A stretch of 64,000 bases of DNA from assembly GCF_000372745.1 (NCBI RefSeq), contig NZ_KB889677.1:39688-103687 (forward strand), in the 5' to 3' direction. Below the pieces are notes generated by a model that saw only the letters and a list, made by a program, of their open reading frames with translations, had not been told where the DNA came from and ran no database searches. Source of the stretch: Embleya scabrispora DSM 41855 (lineage in GTDB: Bacteria > Actinomycetota > Actinomycetes > Streptomycetales > Streptomycetaceae). The translations under genes and the position numbers were made by a program. This document shows, one piece after another, positions 53,092 to 60,909 of the stretch (its first letter is position 1; every line of letters begins with the position of its first letter).

Positions 53092-53849
53092 AGGGTCAGC
53101 GCGCCCGCCCACACCACGAGCGCCGCCACCGGCAGCGCCGCGGCGGCGGCCCATTGCGCACCGGTGGCCCGCGTGTCCAGGATCACCGGCATGGTCCCGG
53201 TGTAGCCCCGACTGAGCATCGCCAGGTGCACCCGCTCGCCGCGCTCGTAGGAGCGGATGAACAGCGCGCCGGCGGACTTGGCCACCGCCGGGGTCTGCCG
53301 CAGGTCGCGCGCCACGAAGCCGCGGGATTCGCGGGCGATTCGCATGCGGCCCATCTCGGCGGTGATCACCCCGCCGTAGCGCAGCATGAACGACATGATC
53401 TGGACCAGCAGCGGCGGCATCCGCAACTTCTGCAGGCCCAGCAGCAGGGCACGCAGTTCGGTGGTGGCCGCGAGCAGGACACCCGCGACCACCCCCAGGG
53501 TGCCCTTGGCCATGATGTTCCAGGCACCGAGCAGGCCGTCACGGCTGACCGACAGGCCCAGCACCTGGACGTCCGGCCCGTTCGCGACGAACGGCAGCAA
53601 CAGCGCGAAGCCCACGAACGGCAGCTCGACGAGCATGCGACGCAGCAGGAAGCCGGCGGGCACCCGGGCGAGCACGGCGACCCCGACGAGCAGCACGGCG
53701 TACGCGCCGAACGCCCAGTAGACCTCACGCGGCGTGGACACCGTGGCGAGCACGAAGCCGACCAGCGCCAGGAGCTTGCAGTGCGGCGGCAGCCGATGGA
53801 CCGGCGAGTCGCCGGGCCGATACAGCCGATGCCCGTGGCCTGCCGACAC
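53088..53849 (-). CDS. cbiQ: ECF-type metal importer transmembrane coupling protein (CbiQ/NikQ)
   Basis: 253 residues, about five to six membrane helices. The two coupling motifs of T components are seen as RIARESRGF and RGERVHLAMLSRGY, each with an Ala-Arg-Gly-like core. Starts at GTG 53849, two bases after the cbiN stop, so translation is coupled. It joins CbiO to the CbiM/CbiN substrate part. Confidence 0.93.
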   Translation of the reverse strand: MSAGHGHRLYRPGDSPVHRLPPHCKLLALVGFVLATVSTPREVYWAFGAYAVLLVGVAVLARVPAGFLLRRMLVELPFVGFALLLPFVANGPDVQVLGLSVSRDGLLGAWNIMAKGTLGVVAGVLLAATTELRALLLGLQKLRMPPLLVQIMSFMLRYGGVITAEMGRMRIARESRGFVARDLRQTPAVAKSAGALFIRSYERGERVHLAMLSRGYTGTMPVILDTRATGAQWAAAAALPVAALVVWAGALTL

Positions 53850-53851
53850 GA

Positions 53852-54208
53852 TCAGGCGCCGGTGCCCGCGCCGGAGTCCGCGGTGCGTGCGCCGGCCGGG
53901 TCGGTGCCGGGGGAGCGCTTGCGGACGAGCCAAAACACGCCGGTGCCGACCAGCAGGGTGGCGCCCACGCCGATCACGCCGGCCAGGCCGCCGGAGAGCC
54001 GCTCGTTGTGCACACCCTTGACGCTGTAGTCGGCCAGCGGGCCGTCCTTCAGCTGGTGGTCCTGCTCCTTGGCGTCGATGCCCTTGTCGGCGGACACCTT
54101 CTCCAGGCCGTCCGGACTCTGGCTCGCGTAGTAGCTCACGAAGCCCGCCAGGACCAGGGCGAGCAGGACACCCGCGATCAGCAGCGTGCGGGTACGGACG
54201 CGGGTCAT
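53852..54208 (-). CDS. cbiN: Metal importer auxiliary protein (CbiN/NikN-like)
   Basis: 118 residues. Two membrane helices (LLIAGVLLALVLAGFVSYYA; LAGVIGVGATLLVGTGVFWLV) flank an extracytoplasmic loop (SPDGLEKVSADKGIDAKEQD and KGPLADYSVKGV-like part). This is the layout of CbiN/PDGLE proteins, and PDGLE is present. It overlaps cbiM by four bases (ATGA). It is needed for high-affinity uptake by CbiM-type units. Confidence 0.92.
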   Translation of the reverse strand: MTRVRTRTLLIAGVLLALVLAGFVSYYASQSPDGLEKVSADKGIDAKEQDHQLKDGPLADYSVKGVHNERLSGGLAGVIGVGATLLVGTGVFWLVRKRSPGTDPAGARTADSGAGTGA

Positions 54209-54891
54209 CGGGTTCCCCCTGCGGAGCGCAGTTCGAGCGGGCGCGCGAGGCCGCGCGCGCCGTGGACGAGGTCGGGCCGGACCGCGAGCACGCTGGAGAC
54301 GGTGGCCGCGGTGATGATCGCCTCGCCGATGCCGATCAGGACGTGCACGCCGATCATCGCGCCGGCCACCTTGCCGATCGACACGTCGGTGGTCCCGCCG
54401 ATGGCGTAGAAGCCGGTGAACACGCAGGCCGCCGCGGGTACCGAGACGAGCGCGCCGACGAACGCGGCGATCGGCACGGAGGAGTGTCGAGCCGGCAGCA
54501 GGCCCAGTGCCAGGCGGAACAGCCCGTAGCCGACCACGACGGTCACGATGCCCATGATGGTGATGTTCAGGCCGAGGGCGGTCAGGCCGCCGTCGGCGAA
54601 GAACAGGCCCTGCATCAGCAGCACCACCGCCACGCACAGGACGCCGGTGTACGGGCCGACCAGGATCGCCGCGAGCGTGCCGCCCAGGAGATGGCCACTG
54701 GTGCCGCCGGCGACCGGGAAGTTGAGCATCTGGACGGCGAAGACGAAGGCCGCGACCAGGCCGGCCAGCGGCGCGGTGCGCTCGTCCAGCTCCCGACGCG
54801 CGCCGCGCAGGCCGACGGCGATCCCGGCGACCGCGACGACTGCTGCTCCCGCGGATACGGGGCCGTCGATGAACCCGTTGGGTATGTGCAT
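54205..54891 (-). CDS. cbiM: Metal importer substrate-binding membrane protein (CbiM/NikM)
   Basis: 228 residues, about seven membrane helices. The N-terminal Met-His metal site is intact (MHIPNGFID), and His-containing GGTSGHLLGG is the second conserved site. It binds Co or Ni directly through its N-terminal amine and His. First gene of cbiMNQO, with GGGAGGG five bases before the ATG. A Nur-like box at 54948-54964 stands 57 bp upstream, which favours nickel. Confidence 0.93.
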   Translation of the reverse strand: MHIPNGFIDGPVSAGAAVVAVAGIAVGLRGARRELDERTAPLAGLVAAFVFAVQMLNFPVAGGTSGHLLGGTLAAILVGPYTGVLCVAVVLLMQGLFFADGGLTALGLNITIMGIVTVVVGYGLFRLALGLLPARHSSVPIAAFVGALVSVPAAACVFTGFYAIGGTTDVSIGKVAGAMIGVHVLIGIGEAIITAATVSSVLAVRPDLVHGARGLARPLELRSAGGTR

Positions 54892-54947
54892 GTGGCCCTC
54901 CCGAAATGCCGGATTCGGCTGTGGGATTTTATGGCTTCCGCCCGCAA

Positions 54948-54964
54948 TTGCAAAAGCCTCGCAA
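54948..54964. promoter_or_regulatory. Nur box upstream of cbiMNQO
   Basis: TTGCAA-AAGCC-TCGCAA fits tTGCaa-N5-ttGCAA with one change. It stands 57 bp before the cbiM start in an AT-richer promoter patch. It predicts repression by the nickel-sensing Fur-family protein Nur. No cobalamin riboswitch elements are seen in 54892-55131. Confidence 0.65.
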
Positions 54965-55131
54965 TTGGGTGATCGTGGCAACAGTGGTGCGCGCGCATCG
55001 TTCTTTGCCCGGCCTTGACGAATGGGGCGCCCCCGGGACGCGCGACCGCGCCGAAGGGCTCGGGATCCGGATCGGTCGGACGGCAGCGCTAGCGTTGCGG
55101 CGTACGTGCCGAGCGATCCGAGGAGTTCTTC

Positions 55132-55608
55132 GTGAGCGACCGCCTCCAGGCGGGCGACACCGCCCCCGCCTTCACCCTGTCCGACGCCGACGGCAAGGAC
55201 GTCTCGCTGTCCGACTACGCGGGCCGCAAGGTCATCGTGTACTTCTACCCGGCCGCACTGACCCCGGGCTGCACCAAGCAGGCGTGCGACTTCACCGACA
55301 ACCTGGACCTGCTCGCGGGCGCGGGCTACGACGTGGTCGGCATCTCGCCGGACAAGCCGGAGAAGCTCGGCAAGTTCCGGGAGAAGGAGAGCCTGACGGT
55401 GACGCTCCTCGCCGACCCGGACAAGAGCACGCTCCAGGCGTACGGCGCGTTCGGCGAGAAGACCATGTACGGCAAGACGGTCAAGGGTGTGATCCGCTCG
55501 ACGTTCGTCGTCGACGAGAGCGGCAAGGTCGAACGGGCGCTGTACAACGTGCGCGCGACCGGCCACGTCGCCAAGCTGATCAAGGACCTCAAGCTCGAGA
55601 CGGCCTGA
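55132..55608 (+). CDS. bcp: Thioredoxin-dependent peroxiredoxin (Bcp/PrxQ)
   Basis: 158 residues. Atypical two-Cys peroxiredoxin: peroxidatic Cys47 and resolving Cys52 in TPGCTKQACDF, with the preceding VIVYFYP and the active-site Arg in IRSTFVVDE. Reduces hydroperoxides with electrons from thioredoxin. GTG at 55132 with GAGGAG upstream. Divergent from cbiM across 240 bp. Confidence 0.95.
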   Translation: MSDRLQAGDTAPAFTLSDADGKDVSLSDYAGRKVIVYFYPAALTPGCTKQACDFTDNLDLLAGAGYDVVGISPDKPEKLGKFREKESLTVTLLADPDKSTLQAYGAFGEKTMYGKTVKGVIRSTFVVDESGKVERALYNVRATGHVAKLIKDLKLETA

Positions 55609-55632
55609 ACTCGGGCGGTCGCCGCGCGGGTG

Positions 55633-55655
55633 GCCTCGAACGCCGGCCGAGCCGA
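55633..55655. repeat. Single GC repeat between convergent bcp and amidohydrolase
   Basis: GCCTCGAACGCCGGCCGAGC followed by CGA; nearly identical to the unit at 6068. A shorter ACGCCGGCCGAGCGC recurs near 55740, and GGCCGGC-rich stems fill the rest of 55660-55830. Confidence 0.55.
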
Positions 55656-55860
55656 ACCCGCCGTGCGCCTTGGCGCGCCTGCGGGGCGGATTCCGCTCCG
55701 TCCTCCACAGGCCGCGCCGACCCCTCCGCGACCCGGAACGCCGGCCGAGCGCATCTCAGCCCGGCCGGCGTCTGCGGCCACCTCGGCCGTAGGCCGGGTA
55801 CCCCGCGGCCCGGCCGGCCCTTGAGGTCCAAGCAGGCAGGCGCACCCGCCGGCCTCGCCG

Positions 55861-57504
55861 CTAGGCGGTGTGCACGATCTCGCCGCCGACCGCGACGACC
55901 TCGCAGACCGTGCCGGGGATGTCGGCCGGGGCGATGGTCATGATGTCGCGGGAGAGCACCACGAAGTCGGCGAGCTTGCCGACGGTGAGCGAACCGCGCT
56001 CGTGCTCCAGGAAGTTGGCGTACGCCGAGCCCATCGTGTAGCCGTGCACGGTGGTCTCGACGTCGAGCGTCTCGGCCGGGATCCAGGACGGCCCGCCGGC
56101 CAGCGGCGCCCGGGTGAGCGCGGTGTACACGCCGACCATCGGGTCCATCTCGGCCACGTTCCAGTCGCTGGACAGCGCCAACACCGCGCCGGCCGCGTGC
56201 AGGCTGCGCATCGGCCACGCCTTGTGCCAGCGCTCCTCGCCGACGTTCTCCGCCCAGTCCTGGCCCGGCCCGGCGATCTCCGGCGCGCAGTGCCGCGGTT
56301 GCATGCACGCGACCACGCCCAACTCGGCGAAGCGCGACACGTCCGCCGGGTCCAGGCACTCCACGTGCACGACCTGGTGTCGTGCGTCCCGCTCGCCGTT
56401 GACCGTGCGCGCGTGCTCGACCGCGTCCAGGACGGTGCGGATGCCCCGATCGCCGGTGGCGTGCACGAAGCACTGGAATCCGCGACCGTCCAACTCGGCC
56501 AGCAGGTCGGCGAACTCCTCCGCCGGGTAGAACGTCTCGCCCCGGTGGTGCGCACAACCGCAGTACGGCTCCAGGAGCGCGGCCGTGCGCGGTTCGACCA
56601 CGTCGTCGATGTACAGCTTGAGCGGGCCCACCCGCAGCCGGTCGTCGGCGTAGGCGCGCGCCGCCTCGGCGAACTCGTCCAGGTCCGCCGCAGTGGTGCC
56701 GCGCGGGTGGAACAGTGCCGCGACGATGCGCGAGCGCAGCCGGCCCTCGTGCCGGGCGCGGGTGTACAGGGCCAGGTCGTCCAGCGAGTTCTGCGGCTCG
56801 ACCACCGTGGTGATGCCGAACCGGATCGCGTCGTCCAGGCTCTTGGCCAGTCGGCCGTACTGCCGGTCGGCCGAGGCCCACGGCAGGCCCAGTTCGCGCA
56901 GCGCCCGGTGCCCGTCGCGGGAGAGGCCGCGGACCGCGAAGTCCTTGATGAAGCCGGTCGGCTCGCCCGTCTCCGGGTCCTTGTCCACCCGGCCGAACGG
57001 CAGGATGTCGCTGTCCCGGGTGATGCCGAGCCGCTTGATCGCGGCGCTGTTGAGCCACGCGGTGTGCACGTCGTAGCTGAGCACGAAGGCCGGCACCCCG
57101 CCGGTGATCGGGTCCAGGTCGCTCGCGCGCGGCATCCGGCCGTCCGGGATCGCCGAGTAGTCGAACGCCTCGGCCTCGATCCACTCGGCGTCCGGGTTGG
57201 CCGCCAGCCAGGCGCCGATCCGCTCGTGGATGCCGGCCAGTGTGCGAACGCCCGCCAACTGCACACACGCGTCGTCCGAGCCGAGCCGCACGTGGTTGTG
57301 CGCGTCGATGAAGCCGGGCAACACGCGCCGCCCGGCGCCGTCGAGCACGGTGGTGTCCGGGCCGATCCAGGTCGCCGCGTCGGCGTCCGCGCCCACCCAG
57401 GCGATCCGGCCCGCGCGTACGGCGAGCGCCTCGGCCTCGGGCAGGTCGGGGTCGACGGTGTGGATGCGAGCGTTGCGCAGGACCAGATCGGCGGTGTGGG
57501 ACAC
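55861..57504 (-). CDS. Amidohydrolase (YtcJ-like, amidohydrolase 3 family)
   Basis: 547 residues. The beta-sandwich plus TIM-barrel layout is clear. Metal ligands: His69-Asn-His71 in GFIDAHNH, His in FVHATGDRGI, His in VVHVECLDP and Asp in LALSSDWNV. Family members hydrolyse C-N bonds in unknown substrates, often imines or N-acyl compounds. GTG at 57504 with TGGAG six bases upstream. It follows the NCS1 permease gene by 97 bp on the same strand, so it likely degrades the imported nitrogen compound under the TetR protein at 59290. Confidence 0.93.
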   Translation of the reverse strand: MSHTADLVLRNARIHTVDPDLPEAEALAVRAGRIAWVGADADAATWIGPDTTVLDGAGRRVLPGFIDAHNHVRLGSDDACVQLAGVRTLAGIHERIGAWLAANPDAEWIEAEAFDYSAIPDGRMPRASDLDPITGGVPAFVLSYDVHTAWLNSAAIKRLGITRDSDILPFGRVDKDPETGEPTGFIKDFAVRGLSRDGHRALRELGLPWASADRQYGRLAKSLDDAIRFGITTVVEPQNSLDDLALYTRARHEGRLRSRIVAALFHPRGTTAADLDEFAEAARAYADDRLRVGPLKLYIDDVVEPRTAALLEPYCGCAHHRGETFYPAEEFADLLAELDGRGFQCFVHATGDRGIRTVLDAVEHARTVNGERDARHQVVHVECLDPADVSRFAELGVVACMQPRHCAPEIAGPGQDWAENVGEERWHKAWPMRSLHAAGAVLALSSDWNVAEMDPMVGVYTALTRAPLAGGPSWIPAETLDVETTVHGYTMGSAYANFLEHERGSLTVGKLADFVVLSRDIMTIAPADIPGTVCEVVAVGGEIVHTA

Positions 57505-57601
57505 GGTGACTCCAGGGGTGGTGCGGAAACGTGGTGCGGGGTGGGTCGTGAGGGTTCGGGGGGTTGGGCGTGCTGGGTCCGTGGGTGGGTCGTGGGCCGG
57601 G

Positions 57602-59050
57602 TCAGTGCTCGGCGAACTGTGGTTCGCGGCGGGCGAGCGCCCAGTACAGGACGCCGGAGACGACCGCGCCGAGCAGGGTGAAGTCCCCGTCGAAGGTCTC
57701 CACCAGCGCGCCGGTCCACAGCGCGGACTCGGCGGTCAGGCACGCGAAGACGATGCCGACGCCGAGCGCGATCATCCCGGCGGGATGGAAGCCGTTGCGG
57801 TACCAGTAGGCGCCGCCGCGCATGTCGTGCAGGCCGTCGGCGTCGTAGCGGCAGCGGCGCATCAGGGTGTCCGCGATGAACACCCCGCCCCACGGCGCGA
57901 ACACCACCACGAGCACGGACAGGAAGCTGGTCAGGTTGTCGGTGAAGTTGCCGTTGAACAGCGCCCACAGCGAGCCGACCAGGATGAACGCGGTGCTGAC
58001 CAGGATGCCCTTGGAGCGCGACCAGGGGATGCCGAGCACCTGGAGGTTCAGGCTGGAGGAGTACAGGGTCAGGATCGAGTTGGTGATCGAGCCGCCGACC
58101 ACGAGCAGCAGGAAAAGCGCCTCGAACCAGTTCGGCACCAGGTCGGCGACACCGGCCACCGGGTCGGTCATGTCCGCCTGGGTGGCCGCGGCCACCCCGA
58201 CCACGCCGAGCAGCACCGAGGAGAGCATCCCGCCGGCCGCGCCCCACAGGGTGATCGAGCGCAGCGAGGTGTCCCGGGGCAGGTAGCGGGTGTAGTCCGA
58301 GGGCATCGGCAGGTAGGAGATGGGTCCGGCGACCAGGACGAGCACGGCGAGCGAGATCGCGTGGAAGGTGTTCGAGGTCTCCGGCGCGGCTCCGGTCTCC
58401 AGGCCCGGGACCACGAACAGGATCAGCAGGCCGAAGCCGATGCCCAGGACGTAGGCCATCCAGCGTTCGGCCGCCTGCACGGTGGCGTGACCCCACATCG
58501 CGACGGCGAAGGTGAGCGAGAGGGTGATCGCGAGCGCGACCACCCGGGCGAGGTCGCCGCCGGCCCAGCCGAGCTTGGCGAACAGCCCCTCCAGCGCGAA
58601 CGTGCCGACCACGGTGTTGAGGATCGTGTAGCCGATCCCGACGATCCAGTTGAGCAGGCCGGCCGGGAAGTTGCCGTGTACGCCGAACGCGGCGCGCGAG
58701 ACGACCAGGGTCGCGGTGCCGGTGCGGACTCCGGCGAGGCCGAGCGCGCCGACCGCGAAGAAGGACAGGCCGGTGACCACGACCACGGCGATGGCGGCCC
58801 GGAAGGACAGGCCGAACATCACCGCGAGGGTGCCGTTGATGACGAACGTGAACGACAGGTTCGAGCCGAACCACAGCCAGAAGACGTCCTTGGCGCTGCC
58901 GTGCCGTTCGTCGTCCGGGATCGGGTCGATGCCGTGGGTCTCCACCTGGAAGAGCTCGTCGGAGGCGACCCCCGTACCGAAGCCGGGCGGGGTGGCGCTC
59001 GGGGCGGTGCTCGCGGTGTCGCCTGCGGAGTCCGTGCGGGGCTGGGTCAC
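57602..59050 (-). CDS. NCS1-family nucleobase/hydantoin permease
   Basis: 482 residues, about twelve membrane helices. NCS1 signatures: FWLWFGSNLSFTFVINGTL near the N-terminus, SRAAFGVHGNFPAGLLNWIV in helix 3, YLPMPSDYTRYLP, and PWGGVFIADTLMRR. Takes up cytosine, purines, hydantoins or related compounds by cation symport. GTG at 59050 with GAGGAGG five bases upstream. It leads the permease-amidohydrolase unit; two operator copies lie 60-96 bp upstream. Confidence 0.93.
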   Translation of the reverse strand: MTQPRTDSAGDTASTAPSATPPGFGTGVASDELFQVETHGIDPIPDDERHGSAKDVFWLWFGSNLSFTFVINGTLAVMFGLSFRAAIAVVVVTGLSFFAVGALGLAGVRTGTATLVVSRAAFGVHGNFPAGLLNWIVGIGYTILNTVVGTFALEGLFAKLGWAGGDLARVVALAITLSLTFAVAMWGHATVQAAERWMAYVLGIGFGLLILFVVPGLETGAAPETSNTFHAISLAVLVLVAGPISYLPMPSDYTRYLPRDTSLRSITLWGAAGGMLSSVLLGVVGVAAATQADMTDPVAGVADLVPNWFEALFLLLVVGGSITNSILTLYSSSLNLQVLGIPWSRSKGILVSTAFILVGSLWALFNGNFTDNLTSFLSVLVVVFAPWGGVFIADTLMRRCRYDADGLHDMRGGAYWYRNGFHPAGMIALGVGIVFACLTAESALWTGALVETFDGDFTLLGAVVSGVLYWALARREPQFAEH

Positions 59051-59109
59051 CGGACCTCCTCTTCGTGGTGTGCGGCTCGGCTGCACGGGCGTGGGGACCG
59101 CACCGAGAC

Positions 59110-59215
59110 CTTGAATGACATTCAAGAAGTTTGAACGCCACTCAAGGTGCGCTGCGCGCCGGGAAGGTGTCAAGAGTTCGTGACGAACCCGACCAGAATT
59201 TGACTGTCGTTCAAG
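59110..59215. promoter_or_regulatory. Three TetR operator copies
   Basis: Copy 1: CTTGAATG-A-CATTCAAG (59110-59126), perfect. Copy 2: TTTGAACG-C-CACTCAAG (59130-59146). Copy 3: TTTGACTG-T-CGTTCAAG (59199-59215). All share the 8-1-8 layout. Copies 1 and 2 are 20 bp apart and serve the permease promoter; copy 3 lies before the TetR gene, whose -10 box is TAGGGT at 59235-59240. Confidence 0.7.
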
Positions 59216-59289
59216 GTCGACGTCGGCGGCGGGATAGGGTCGAGCTCTTGCGCGAGCGGGTCGGCCGCGCGGTCGAAAGGCGGGTGTCG

Positions 59290-59883
59290 GTGGTGGCCAC
59301 GAGGCGGAGCGACGGTCGGATCGCCCAGGACCGGATGCTCGAAGAGGCCGTGGCGGCGATCGCCGAGCACGGCCTGGCCAAGCTGACGATGTCCGGCCTC
59401 GCCGAGCGCCTGGGCACCAGCGGCGGGCACATCCTGTACTACTTCGGCAGCAAGGATCAGCTGCTGCTGGCCGCGCTGCGCTGGAGCGAGGACCGGCTGG
59501 CCGAGGAGCGTGCCCGGCTGCTCGCGCGCCGGGTCGCGGCCGATCGCAAGCTGGACCTGTTCCTGGGCCTGTACCTGCCGGTCGGCCCGCGTGATCCGCG
59601 CTGGATGTTGTGGCTGGAGCTGTGGGCCAGGACGGCCGGCAACGCGGAACTGCGGGTGGCGCAGGACGAGATCGACCTCGGCTGGCAGGCCGACCTGGTC
59701 ACGATCCTGATCCGGGGTGCGGACAAGGACGTACTGCTGATCGACGACCCGGACGCGGTCGCGTCGGAGTTGCTCGCGCTGCTGGAGGGGTTGAGTACGC
59801 GCACCGTGCTCGGGCTCGGCGGGACGACCAGGGAGAGCGCGTTGGCGATGGCGCGGCGGGCGACCGGGCGACTGATCCGCTGA
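59290..59883 (+). CDS. TetR-family repressor of the permease/amidohydrolase unit
   Basis: 197 residues. The helix-turn-helix reads RMLEEAVAAIAEHGLAKLTM, then SGLAERLGTSGGHILYYFGS with the typical YYF turn. The C-terminal domain (WMLWLELWARTAGNAELRVA) is of the BetI/AcrR-like group. A GTG at 59290 suits the AAAGG at 59276-59280; GTG at 59284 or 59293 are near alternatives. It is divergent from the NCS1 permease, with three operator copies between, so repression relieved by the imported compound is the likely logic. Confidence 0.92.
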   Translation: MVATRRSDGRIAQDRMLEEAVAAIAEHGLAKLTMSGLAERLGTSGGHILYYFGSKDQLLLAALRWSEDRLAEERARLLARRVAADRKLDLFLGLYLPVGPRDPRWMLWLELWARTAGNAELRVAQDEIDLGWQADLVTILIRGADKDVLLIDDPDAVASELLALLEGLSTRTVLGLGGTTRESALAMARRATGRLIR

Positions 59884-60030
59884 GCGATGGGTGTCGCGGG
59901 CCGCCTCGATGTCGGCTCGGGTTCGGCCGGATGGTTGGTCGCGGAGGGATATGTGCCGGCCGCTCGGTGCGACGGGCACTAGCATGAGGCGTGGTCGACC
60001 TCGGGGCGTTGTCGCGCGGGTCGGTCGCGC

Positions 60031-60114
60031 GCGGCCGTGGCGCAATTGGTTGACGCAGCAGGTTTAGGTCCTGCCGTCCGAGAGGATATGAGGGTTCGAG
60101 TCCCTTCGGCCGCA
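60031..60114 (+). tRNA. tRNA-Leu (anticodon TAG)
   Basis: The acceptor stem GCGGCCG (60031-60037) pairs with CGGCCGC (60107-60113), discriminator A at 60114. The anticodon arm GCAGG-TTTAGGT-CCTGC puts TAG at 60065-60067. GGTTCGAGTCC forms the T arm. The long variable arm (around CGTCCGAGAGGATAT) is that of a class II tRNA, as expected for leucine. CCA is not encoded. Confidence 0.95.
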
Positions 60115-60210
60115 CAAGTGGTGATTTTCGGTGGTTGTCGGCCGGACTTGTGCTGGCGGCGCCGACCCCGCGCACGCTAGCTTGCGGCATGTCGTCCCTG
60201 GGGAGGCGCC

Positions 60211-60780
60211 ATGCACTGCGAGTACTGTCCGAAGGTTTCCGGCGGCCGGGTGCAGACGCCCCCCGCGGAGATGATCGTGCCGAAGATCGCCGGTGACTGG
60301 GTCGGGTGGGTGCGGGTCGCCGAGGGACGGGTCGAGACGTTCGCGCGGCCGGCGCCGGCCAAACCCGACGCGGACCGCGTGATGAGCTTCGGCCGCCGGA
60401 TCTTCGAGGGCTCGCCCAAGCGCGGGCTGCACGCCGAGATGGATTGCCTTCAACAAGCCCGGATGCTCGGACTGCCCTTGGAGACCGGCGAGTTCGCCGA
60501 GGCCGGCACCGAGGCCGCGAGCGGCTGCTGTCTGGTGTGCGCGACCGGACTGGCCGCGGTGGGCATCCGGCGTGTGCCGGCCGTGGACCCCGACCCGAAC
60601 GCGTGTATGAACTGGCATGCCCCGGCGTTCTTGTTCGAGGATCCGCTGCTGTGCGTGGGGTTGATGGGAGATCGGGCGGCGCATCTGTGGTTGCGGCACC
60701 TGGCCCCGCCGGTGCGCCGGCAGTTGCGCGGGTCGCTGACGGGGGCGATGACGCGGTTGTTGGCGGGGCGCTGGGAGTGA
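60211..60780 (+). CDS. Cytidine-deaminase-like zinc protein, unassigned family
   Basis: 189 residues. A HAE motif (His74-Ala-Glu76 in GLHAEMDCL) and a CxxC (Cys107, Cys110 in SGCCLVCATGL) are spaced like the zinc site of the cytidine deaminase superfamily, with Cys in place of the usual Pro before the CxxC. An extra N-terminal CxxC (MHCEYC) may hold a second metal. No substrate family is recognised; RNA, nucleotide or small-molecule deaminases are options. ATG at 60211 with GGGGAGG at 60200-60206. It lies 96 bp after the tRNA-Leu gene. Confidence 0.75.
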   Translation: MHCEYCPKVSGGRVQTPPAEMIVPKIAGDWVGWVRVAEGRVETFARPAPAKPDADRVMSFGRRIFEGSPKRGLHAEMDCLQQARMLGLPLETGEFAEAGTEAASGCCLVCATGLAAVGIRRVPAVDPDPNACMNWHAPAFLFEDPLLCVGLMGDRAAHLWLRHLAPPVRRQLRGSLTGAMTRLLAGRWE

Positions 60781-60909
60781 GACGGGGCGGCCCGGCAGGG
60801 ACGTGGCTGGGGTCCCTGCCGGACGGCGGCGTGCGGCCTTGTTGTGGTCCGGGCCCTCGATCGCGCGATGTGCTCTGCCCGACGGCGGGCTACGGCCCGT
60901 GGCCCTCGA

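Noticed and set aside
54892-55131. Cobalamin riboswitch upstream of cbiM
   Set aside because: No B12-box-like sequence or conserved riboswitch stems seen; a Nur box explains regulation better.
60031-60114. tRNA-Leu as integration site of a mobile island
   Set aside because: No integrase gene and no repeated tRNA 3' end found in the following 4 kb.
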